From: Jiella sonneratiae
GTDB lineage: Bacteria > Pseudomonadota > Alphaproteobacteria > Rhizobiales > Rhizobiaceae
Direction of reading: 5' to 3'
Assembly: GCF_017353515.1 (NCBI RefSeq)
Contig: NZ_JAFMPY010000008.1
Span: 141,995 to 205,994 of the forward strand
DNA: 64,000 nucleotides
Positions 56,903-64,000 of this stretch are shown here, piece by piece. The notes beneath the pieces are model-generated. The model ran no database searches. It had not been told where the DNA came from and was given only the letters and a program-made list of their open reading frames with translations. Each line of letters begins with the position of its first letter. Within the stretch, counting starts at the first letter, position 1. Both the position numbers and the translations under genes were made by a program.

Positions 56903-57934
56903 ATGATCGATTTCGAAAGCTTCGGATTTTCCGCCAACATCGCCTTCTTCCTCGCCTCGGCGGCGGTCATCACCTATGCCGGGGTCAGGGTCTCGCATCT
57001 TGCCGACGAACTCGCCGACCGCACCGGCCTCGGCGAGGTGGTCGCAGGAGCGCTGTTCGTCGGCGCCTCCACCTCGCTGCCCGGGGCGATCACCTCCGTT
57101 TCGACGGCGGTCCAGGGCTTTCCCGCCCTGTCGATCGGCAATGCGCTGGGCGGCCTGACGGCGCAGACGCTGTTCATCGCCGTCGCCGACGTCTACTACC
57201 GCCGCGCCAATCTCGAACATGCCGCCGCGACGCCGGTGGCACTGGCGCAGGGCCTGCTCCTGCTCGCCCTGCTCTCGACGGCGCTTCTCGCCGCCAACCT
57301 GCCGCATCTCTCCTTCCTCGGCGTCCACCCCGCCTCCTACGTATTGCCGATCGGCTATCTCGCCGGCCTGCGGCTGTTGCGGAGCGTGCATCAGAGCAAG
57401 CTCTGGCAGGCGACGATCACCGACGAGACCCGCGAGGAAGTCTCCGACGCCGGCGAGAGCGACGACGCGCGCAGCGACGGAACGCTCTGGGGCCTGTTCG
57501 CGCTCTTCGCCGGCCTGACGGCACTCGCCGGCTACGTGGTCGGCGAGGCGAGCATCGCCCTCGTCTCGCTCACCGGCGTCTCGGAAACCCTCTTCGGCAC
57601 GACCTTCACGGCGATCGCCAATTCGCTGCCGGAACTCGTCACCGCCGTCGCCGCGGTGCGCATCGGCGCGGTCAGCCTTGCCGTCGGCGACATCATCGGC
57701 GGCAATGCGTTCGAGATCCTGTTCCTCAGCCTCGCCGACTTCGTCACCCCGGCGCCGATCTATGCCGACATGAAGCCGCAGGACCAGGCGACCGGCCTCT
57801 TCGCCATGCTGATGGTGATCGTCGTGCTGCTCGGCATGCTGAAGCGGGAAAAGCGCGGGGCGTTCAACATCGGTTTCGAGAGCGTCAGCGTCTTCGCGCT
57901 CTATGCGGTGTCGGTGCTGATCCTCTTCCTGTAA
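56903..57934 (+). CDS. Sodium/calcium exchanger family (CaCA) membrane protein
   Basis: A 343-residue antiporter with two five-helix halves joined by an acidic cytoplasmic loop (about residues 175-195, DETREEVSDAGESDD). The two alpha repeats that bind the cation are visible: GASTSLPGAITSVSTAVQGF near residue 54 and AIANSLPELVTAVAAVRIG near residue 236. The first repeat has SLPG where most members have S-P/L-E, so the usual Glu is replaced by Gly in that half, which may change ion choice. It lies alone. Confidence 0.83.
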   Translation: MIDFESFGFSANIAFFLASAAVITYAGVRVSHLADELADRTGLGEVVAGALFVGASTSLPGAITSVSTAVQGFPALSIGNALGGLTAQTLFIAVADVYYRRANLEHAAATPVALAQGLLLLALLSTALLAANLPHLSFLGVHPASYVLPIGYLAGLRLLRSVHQSKLWQATITDETREEVSDAGESDDARSDGTLWGLFALFAGLTALAGYVVGEASIALVSLTGVSETLFGTTFTAIANSLPELVTAVAAVRIGAVSLAVGDIIGGNAFEILFLSLADFVTPAPIYADMKPQDQATGLFAMLMVIVVLLGMLKREKRGAFNIGFESVSVFALYAVSVLILFL

Positions 57935-57967
57935 TCGGGCAAGGGGCGCGGCGCGCCCCTCCCCCCA

Positions 57968-59824
57968 TCACGCCGCTTTGGCGAGGGCCGGGACCCTCCC
58001 CCCGCCGCGCCCGGCCGCGGCCTGGGGTGAGGCCGGGGCCTTTTCGGAACGGACCTTGAACTGGCTCATCGCGGCGGCCAGCGCCTCGGTGTCCCGCGAG
58101 AGCGAGGCGGTGGCCGCCGTCGCCTGTTCGACCATCGCCGCGTTCTGCTGCGTCACCTTGTCCATCTGGTCGGCGGCGGTCGAGACTTCCCTCAGGCTGA
58201 TCGCCTGTTCCCGCGCCGAGGCCGCGATCGACCCGATGATCTCGGCCATGGCAGAGACCTCGGCGACGATCTCCTCGAGCGAGCCGCCCGAGGCCGTCAC
58301 CAGTTCCACCCCCTCCTCGACCTGTCCGCGCGAGGCCGAGATCAGCGTCTTGATCTCCTTGGCGGCCTCGGCCGAGCGCTGGGCGAGCGCCCTGACTTCC
58401 TGGGCGACGACGGCAAAACCCTTGCCGGCCTCGCCGGCCCGCGCCGCCTCGACGCCGGCGTTGAGGGCGAGGAGGTTGGTCTGGAAGGCGATCTCGTCGA
58501 TCACCCCGATGATCTGGTTGATCTCCTGCGAAGACGCCTCGATCTGGGTCATCGCGACGACCGCCTGCCGCACCACCTCGCCGCTCGCCTTCGCCTTGCC
58601 TGCCGCTTCAGCCGCGACCGCCCGGGCTTGGTTGGCGCTCTCGGCCGTGCCGTTGACCGTCCGCGTCACCTCGCCGAGCGCCGCCACCGTCTCTTCGAGG
58701 CTCGCGGCCTGCTGCTCGGTTCGCTGCGACAGATCGTTGGAGGCGACCGCGATCTCGTCGAGCCCCGTGCGGATCGTCGTCACCGTCGACATGACCTGGC
58801 CGATCGCCTGTTCGAGGCCCGCCACGCTGTCGTTGAACTGGTGGCGGATGGGCTCGTACTGATCGGCGACCGGCTGCGTCAGGCGGACGGTCAGATCGCC
58901 CCCCGACAGATGCCGGAAGCCGCGCTCGATGGCGCCGACGAAGGACTCAAGATCCATCCGCTGGCGCTGGTCGACGCCCTCCTGCTCGAGGCGCCGGCGC
59001 TCGATCTCCAGGCGCTGCGCCTCGGAGGCGCCGGTGAGTTCGCGCCGCTCGATCTCGCTGCGGCGGAAGGTTTCGAGGGCACTCGCCATCGCGCCGATCT
59101 CGTCGCGACTGCCGGCATAGGCGGTGCAAAAATCGACGTCGCCCTTGGCGAGACGCTCCATGTCCGCCGTCATCGCCGCCATCGGCCGCACCATGCGGCG
59201 GCGCAGCGACCAGCCGCCGAAGCCGAGCAGCGCGAGCACCAGCGCACCGGCGCCGAGCTGGGCGACGAGGGCTGTCCGCACCTGCGACGCCGACTGCGCC
59301 TCCAGATCGGAGCTCAGCTGGTTGGCCGCCGCGACCAGTTCGTCGATGACGGCGCGGTGCTCGCCATAAAGGCCGGTGATCCTGTCGAAGGCGGCGGCCT
59401 CGCCCGCCCTGTCGCCGCCCTTCAGCGCCGGAAGATAGTTCGTCCCGATCGCCTGCCAGAACGCCGTCACGATCGCGTCGGAGCGCTGGAACAGCGCCTG
59501 CACGTTTGCCGGAACGTCCGAACCGGACCAGTAACGGATGCGGTCCGCATAGGCCGATTTCAGGGTCGCGAGCCGGCTTTCCGCCTCGTCCGGCCGGATC
59601 AACCCCTGATGGGCGAGATTGACGTCGAGAAACGGCTCGATGACGTAGGCCGGCGGCGGCAGGATATCCGCGAGAAGATCCTTGGAATCGACGATGCGCG
59701 CATAGATCGGCCCGCCGACGGCGGTGTTCTGGAACTCGTGCCAGCCGATGCCGACACACAATGCCAGGCCGGCACAGGCGGTCGCCACGAAGGTGTAGAT
59801 GCGGGTGGAAAGGCGGATCTGCAT
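57968..59824 (-). CDS. Methyl-accepting chemotaxis protein
   Basis: A 618-residue receptor. Membrane helices lie at about residues 10-32 and 195-215, flanking a periplasmic sensor domain of about 160 residues. HAMP domains follow (about 215-370), then the signalling coiled coil with the conserved hairpin tip [34 protein letters not shown] 59824 follows GAGGGTTGCC. It is not next to other chemotaxis genes, so it feeds a Che system elsewhere. The ligand is unknown. Confidence 0.9.
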   Translation of the reverse strand: MQIRLSTRIYTFVATACAGLALCVGIGWHEFQNTAVGGPIYARIVDSKDLLADILPPPAYVIEPFLDVNLAHQGLIRPDEAESRLATLKSAYADRIRYWSGSDVPANVQALFQRSDAIVTAFWQAIGTNYLPALKGGDRAGEAAAFDRITGLYGEHRAVIDELVAAANQLSSDLEAQSASQVRTALVAQLGAGALVLALLGFGGWSLRRRMVRPMAAMTADMERLAKGDVDFCTAYAGSRDEIGAMASALETFRRSEIERRELTGASEAQRLEIERRRLEQEGVDQRQRMDLESFVGAIERGFRHLSGGDLTVRLTQPVADQYEPIRHQFNDSVAGLEQAIGQVMSTVTTIRTGLDEIAVASNDLSQRTEQQAASLEETVAALGEVTRTVNGTAESANQARAVAAEAAGKAKASGEVVRQAVVAMTQIEASSQEINQIIGVIDEIAFQTNLLALNAGVEAARAGEAGKGFAVVAQEVRALAQRSAEAAKEIKTLISASRGQVEEGVELVTASGGSLEEIVAEVSAMAEIIGSIAASAREQAISLREVSTAADQMDKVTQQNAAMVEQATAATASLSRDTEALAAAMSQFKVRSEKAPASPQAAAGRGGGRVPALAKAA

Positions 59825-60186
59825 GGCAACCCTCAATGACCCTGCGATATCTCTATCGTCATGATCTAATAAGTCGCCTAACACTTAGTTAAACCATCAG
59901 ACATCCAGAATAAAGGAGAACAGGACATTAATAATGACTTGGAGTTGAAATGAATTATAGCAAGAAGATGAGCTGTTTTTCTGGCCAGCTTATGAATTTT
60001 TCGTCGCCCGACACCCCCCTGTCCGCCCGGCTCCCGCAGCCGCCATGGGGAATGGCCATGCCAGCGCGGCAGCGCCGCCCCGGCCAACGGCGGCAAGGCC
60101 CGGGGCCGCCTGGCGACCGGCGCGGCACGGGAACCCGGCGGCGGCGCTGCCGTTGACCGGCGTCGTCTCGCATCCGGGAATCTCTC
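59825..60186. other. AT-richer region between chemoreceptor and DUF1499 genes
   Basis: The left part (59870-60000) is distinctly AT-rich and should hold the promoter of the chemoreceptor. It includes TTAACTAAGTGTTAG on the minus strand (59878-59892), one base off the CtrA pattern TTAA-N7-TTAA. The right part has no recognisable element or gene. Confidence 0.4.
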
Positions 60187-60765
60187 ATGCCCGCCTCCGC
60201 CCCGAAGCCGCGCTCGCCCGGCAAAAAGCTGGCCGTCGGAACGGCCGCCTTCCTGGCCCTCTCCGTCGCCGGCTTCTTCGCGATCGGCCCGAAGCGGGTC
60301 TGGCACTATGCGGCCGGTCCGGCCGATCAGGGGGCGATCGATTTCGCCCGTCTGACGCGCCGCTCCGCGCCGAACGATTCGCTCGCCTGCAGCAGCGGCC
60401 TCTGCAGTCAGCCCGTCGACGTCGAACTGCCGACCTATGCCGGCACGCCTGCCGCGCTGATGGCAAAGCTCGATGCCGTGGTCGCGGCGATGGGAGACGC
60501 CGAGCGCGTCGACGACGGCCGCGACCCGGCCTACCGCCGCTTCGTCTTCTACAGCCGCATCCTCGAATTCCCCGACACGCTCGATGCCCGGGCGGTCGAG
60601 ACCGCCGGCGGAACGGGCCTGCAGCTCTATTCGCGCTCGCTGCTCGGACGCGGCGATTTCGGCGCGAACCGGGCCCGGCTCGAGCGGATCGCCAGGCGTC
60701 TCGAGACGGCTGGCACGGTGGCGGCAGCCGGCAGACGCAAATCGCTCTCCGGTTCGACGGGCTGA
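60187..60765 (+). CDS. DUF1499 family membrane-anchored protein
   Basis: A 192-residue protein with one N-terminal membrane segment (residues 15-33, LAVGTAAFLALSVAGFFAIG) and a periplasmic DUF1499 domain: LTRRSAPNDSLACSSGLC near residues 56-73, followed by RRFVFYSRILEFPDTLDARAV and LQLYSRSLLGRGDFGANRARLERI. The two Cys of the family motif are kept. Function unknown. A DMT exporter gene follows 104 bases later on the same strand. Confidence 0.83.
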   Translation: MPASAPKPRSPGKKLAVGTAAFLALSVAGFFAIGPKRVWHYAAGPADQGAIDFARLTRRSAPNDSLACSSGLCSQPVDVELPTYAGTPAALMAKLDAVVAAMGDAERVDDGRDPAYRRFVFYSRILEFPDTLDARAVETAGGTGLQLYSRSLLGRGDFGANRARLERIARRLETAGTVAAAGRRKSLSGSTG

Positions 60766-60868
60766 CGCCGCAGCTTGCCGGGACGTCGACCCCATGCGGG
60801 TCTTTTCTTCCACTGGCAGACCGGATAGGGCGCAGCCTCGCCGTTCCGCCGCCATTCACAGGACGCCC

Positions 60869-61759
60869 GTGACCCGCATTCGCGCCAATCTGCTTCTGCT
60901 GTCGGCCGGCGCGGTCTGGGGCATGGGTTTCGTCGCCCAGTCGACCGCGATGGCGGCGATCGGCCCCTGGAGCTACGTTGCGGCGAAGTTCGGCCTCGCC
61001 GCGCTCACCCTCCTGCCCTTCGCCATCCGCGAGGCGCGCCGCGCGAAGCATGCCGTCGGGGCACCGACGCTCGGCCTCTTCGTCCTCGTCGGTGTCGCGA
61101 TCTTCCTCGCCGCGATCACCCAGCAGATCGGCATCCTGACGACCAGCGTGACGAATTCCGGCTTCCTGACCGGGCTCTACGTCGTCTTCACGCCGATCCT
61201 CTGCCTCGCACTCCTGCGCCAGGCGCCGCACTGGGTGGTCTGGCCGGCGGCCGCCTGCTCCTTCCTCGGCATCGCACTCCTCGGCGGCGGCAGCCTCACG
61301 GCGCTGCGGGCGGGGGACGTGTGGACGATCGCCTGCGCCGTCTTCTGGGCCCTGCAGATCATGCTGATCGGGCGGTTTGCCGCCGCTGCGGACCGGCCGT
61401 TCCTGCTGAGCTTCGTCCAGTTCGCGGTGACCGCCCTCGCCGCGGCGCCCGTCGCCCTCGCCGTCGAGGCGCCGAGCCTTCGGGCGCTCGGCGCCGCCCT
61501 GCCCGAGATCGTCTATGGCGGCGTCTTCGCGACCGGCCTCGCCTTCACCCTGCAGATCCTCGGCCAGCGCCACACGACGCCGGCGCAGGCCTCGATCTTC
61601 CTGTCGTCCGAGGCGCTGTTCGCGGCGCTCTTCGGCGCGATCTTCCTCGCCGAGTACATCGCCCCGCTCGGCTATTTCGGCTGCGGCCTCATCCTCGTCG
61701 CGATGGTCGCCGTCGAGATCGTGCCGCTCGCCGGCACGCAGGCACCGGCGCGCAGCTGA
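60869..61759 (+). CDS. EamA/DMT superfamily membrane exporter
   Basis: A 296-residue protein with ten hydrophobic segments in two EamA repeats: LLLLSAGAVWGMGFVAQSTAM at the start and VWTIACAVFWALQIMLIGRFA at the middle; the second repeat ends ASIFLSSEALFAALFGAIFLAEYI. Members export amino acids, amines or other metabolites. A GTG at 60869 starts a normal family N-terminus; no ATG lies close by in frame. Confidence 0.85.
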   Translation: MTRIRANLLLLSAGAVWGMGFVAQSTAMAAIGPWSYVAAKFGLAALTLLPFAIREARRAKHAVGAPTLGLFVLVGVAIFLAAITQQIGILTTSVTNSGFLTGLYVVFTPILCLALLRQAPHWVVWPAAACSFLGIALLGGGSLTALRAGDVWTIACAVFWALQIMLIGRFAAAADRPFLLSFVQFAVTALAAAPVALAVEAPSLRALGAALPEIVYGGVFATGLAFTLQILGQRHTTPAQASIFLSSEALFAALFGAIFLAEYIAPLGYFGCGLILVAMVAVEIVPLAGTQAPARS

Positions 61760-61787
61760 ACGGCCCGGCGGCGCGCGTCGTCAGGCG

Positions 61788-62416
<629 letters not shown>

Positions 62417-62420
<4 letters not shown>

Positions 62421-63142
62421 GAACGAAAGAGCCTCGTCTCGAGCGTTTCGTGCCGCATGGCGGCGATCTCCGAGACTAGGGCGGAGGAGCCGAGGTCGTC
62501 CAGCGTCGAAACGGAAGCCCGCGCGGCGCTCGAGGCGACGGAGGACCGCAGTTCCGCCATCACGGCGACCCACTCGCTCTGGCCGAGCGGCACCAGACGC
62601 ACCGCGGCCGAGACGAGCCCGCTCGAAAAATTGTGGGCATAGGCGGTGAGGGCGTGGTCGAGGCGAAGGCCGGCCGCCGCGGCGACGGCGCCGGCGACGA
62701 CCGGCAGCGCACCCGCCCCGGCAGCCCCGTCGGACATCTGCGTCCCGGCGAGGAACGGCCGGGCGGCGGCCGCGAAGGCATCGCCGAGAAGCCGCGTCTC
62801 GGCGCGGCGCTCCGCACTTCCCGCAAGTGCCGCGGCGAGGTCGCCGAGCTCCGCGAGCGCGCCGACCGAACCGGCACGGAGCGCGCGGTGGGCGGCCGCC
62901 ATGAGCACGAGGTCGTTCCAGCCGCTGCCGCGCGCGACGAGGAGGGCGACCCAGCCGGCGGCGTCCTCGGCGCAGCAGATCGCGCCCTCGCGCACCGCCG
63001 CCTCGAGCCCGTGGGAATAGGCGAAGCCGCCGATCGGAAAGGAGGCGGTGAACAGCGTCAGCAAGGTGGCGAGGTCGTGCCCGGCCGGGGCGCACGCGCC
63101 GGTCCCGGCGGCAGCGGCCTGCGTCTTGGTCGCGTCCGGCAC
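62417..63142 (-). CDS. ureF: Urease accessory protein UreF
   Basis: A 241-residue helical protein that couples UreG to the apo-urease. UreF blocks are [20 protein letters not shown] near residue 33, [20 protein letters not shown] and a C-terminal [16 protein letters not shown]. The start is taken as GTG 63142, just after GAGGCGGAAAG; no ATG lies in the correct place, and the frame further upstream is antisense to ureE. The gene is ten bases from the ureE stop. Confidence 0.9.
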
Positions 63143-63152
63143 CCTTTCCGCC

Positions 63153-63593
63153 TCAGCCGTGGTGATGGTCGTGATAGGCGCCGCCTTCGGGATCGAAGGC
63201 CGCCTCGGTCTCCCCGACGGTGGCACCGAGCCCTTCGAGCATGGTGCGAATCACCGTATCGCGCCGGATGAGAATGCTGTCGGCGAAGATCTGTGCCGGC
63301 AGATGGCGGTTGCCGATCTGCCATGCGAGGGCGAGGAGATGGGCGGCGTCGCGGCCGCGGATCTCGAACAGCGGTTCGGGTTTCGCGCGCACGACGATCA
63401 CCTGGCCGTTGTCGAGGGCGATCGCGTCGCCGTCGCGAAGCAGCGTCGCCTCGGCGAGATCGAGCAGGAAGGCGATGCCGCCGTCGGAGACCATCGCCAT
63501 GCGGCGGCGGTGACGGGCGGTCTCGTCGAGGGTGATCGTGTCCGCCTCCGTCGTCCATTCCCCACGCCGAAGGACGCTGCTGCCGACGATCAT
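63153..63593 (-). CDS. ureE: Urease accessory nickel chaperone UreE
   Basis: A 146-residue protein with the N-terminal peptide-binding domain and C-terminal nickel domain of UreE: LDLAEATLLRDGDAIALDNG near residue 43, then AWQIGNRHLPAQIFADSILIRRD with the central metal His, and a short His-rich end (YHDHHHG). It hands nickel to UreG. ureABC and ureD are not in the window; they would normally lie upstream (right), where a transposase end is found. Confidence 0.92.
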   Translation of the reverse strand: MIVGSSVLRRGEWTTEADTITLDETARHRRRMAMVSDGGIAFLLDLAEATLLRDGDAIALDNGQVIVVRAKPEPLFEIRGRDAAHLLALAWQIGNRHLPAQIFADSILIRRDTVIRTMLEGLGATVGETEAAFDPEGGAYHDHHHG

Positions 63594-63885
63594 GCGAAGT
63601 CCTTTCAAAACCGCCGCGGCCGCGATGGCGGCCGGGCGCGCCGGCGCAAGATAGTGCCTCGGGGCGGCGGGCGGAAGCCGCAGGCTCCGGCGAAACGACC
63701 TGCCGCCCGGGAGCGATCGGACGGTACGCCCTGCTGGCGCCACCCTGGGGTACGGCGCATCGAACCCGGCTCCCGCACCGTCAACCGACGCGACGCTTCC
63801 GGCGACGAAGGTCGGCGCAACCTGGTGTCGCCGTGGCTTCGGCGCAAAGGCCGGCGCCGACTTCACGAAACCTTAGGGCGTAGAC
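63594..63885. other. Gap between ureE and the insertion sequence
   Basis: No gene is seen. It should include any ureE promoter and, at about 63868-63885, the left end of the insertion sequence. I could not identify a target duplication without the other end. Confidence 0.35.
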
Positions 63886-64000
63886 TCATAACGATGCGAT
63901 CCAGATTCGAACTGCGACGAGTTTGAGGGCTGCGAGGTAGTTGTCTGCGCGTCGGTCGTAGCGCGTTGCCAGTCCGCGCATGTTCTTGATGCGATTGAAG
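63886..64000 (-). mobile_element. IS5-family transposase, C-terminal end (cut by window edge)
   Basis: The minus strand encodes NRIKNMRGLATRYDRRADN followed by YLAALKLVAVRIWIASL and a stop at 63886. This is the characteristic C-terminus of many IS5-group transposases of alphaproteobacteria. The insertion sequence continues to the right. It stands 292 bases upstream of ureE, so it may separate ureE from ureC. Confidence 0.85.

Noticed and set aside
59950..60156. Plus-strand frame beginning MNYSKKMSCFSGQ
   Set aside because: The codon use changes abruptly from AT-rich to Arg/Pro-rich, there is no ribosome site, and the region looks like the chemoreceptor promoter.

Overview
The window looks like chromosome of a high-GC alphaproteobacterium of the order Hyphomicrobiales (Rhizobiales). 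Supporting this are an RcdA/DUF1465 protein, the DUF4164-zapA pair, an Omp25-like beta-barrel protein, a Sinorhizobium-type agl alpha-glucoside operon, a CtrA-type box, and several short palindromic repeats of the kind scattered through rhizobial intergenic DNA. A genus cannot be fixed from this sequence; an Aurantimonadaceae-like organism is only a guess. No tRNA, rRNA or CRISPR array was seen.

Layout. 1-3420 (minus): an operon led by a clear guanidine-I (ykkC) riboswitch, encoding a urea-carboxylase-region type binding protein, an isopenicillin-N-synthase-like Fe(II)/2-oxoglutarate oxygenase, an unknown beta-rich protein and an ABC permease cut by the window edge. 3.7-12.9 kb: housekeeping and envelope genes (SleB-type hydrolase, PhoD-like phosphatase, P-loop kinase, M15 peptidase with a YARHG protein, acyl-CoA synthetase, Omp). 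13-24 kb: signalling and redox genes (diguanylate cyclase, Lrp-type RAM protein, UDG-family protein, GST, two histidine kinases, DUF1289, retropepsin-like protease, TSUP transporter, flavoprotein disulfide reductase with TVP38 membrane protein). 24.1-30.7 kb (minus): aglE-F-G-GNAT-A-K. 31.0-37.9 kb (minus): urtA-B-C-D-E behind a sigma-54 promoter and an NtrC-like box. 38-45.5 kb: a split ACAD10/11-like module (kinase-like protein, MaoC, SDR, TetR, acyl-CoA dehydrogenase) and two MDR reductases. 45.5-61.8 kb: esterase lipoprotein, zapA, DUF4164, SulP plus universal stress protein, a periplasmic ClpP-like protein, TSUP, cobQ, rcdA, quinone oxidoreductase, CaCA antiporter, chemoreceptor, DUF1499 and a DMT exporter. 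61.8-63.6 kb (minus): ureE-ureF-ureG, followed by an IS5-type transposase end at the right edge.

How it fits together. Nitrogen scavenging is the theme: guanidine sensing and uptake, urea uptake (urt), urease maturation (ureEFG) and sigma-54/NtrC-type promoter elements. The most interesting element is the guanidine operon, because it carries an oxygenase and an unknown protein next to the transporter in the stretch visible here. The oxygenase shares features with the family that includes the guanidine-releasing ethylene-forming enzyme, suggesting oxidative release of guanidine from a guanidino compound. A second notable system is the ACAD11-like gene set, which by analogy with the Pseudomonas lva pathway may degrade 4-hydroxy acids.
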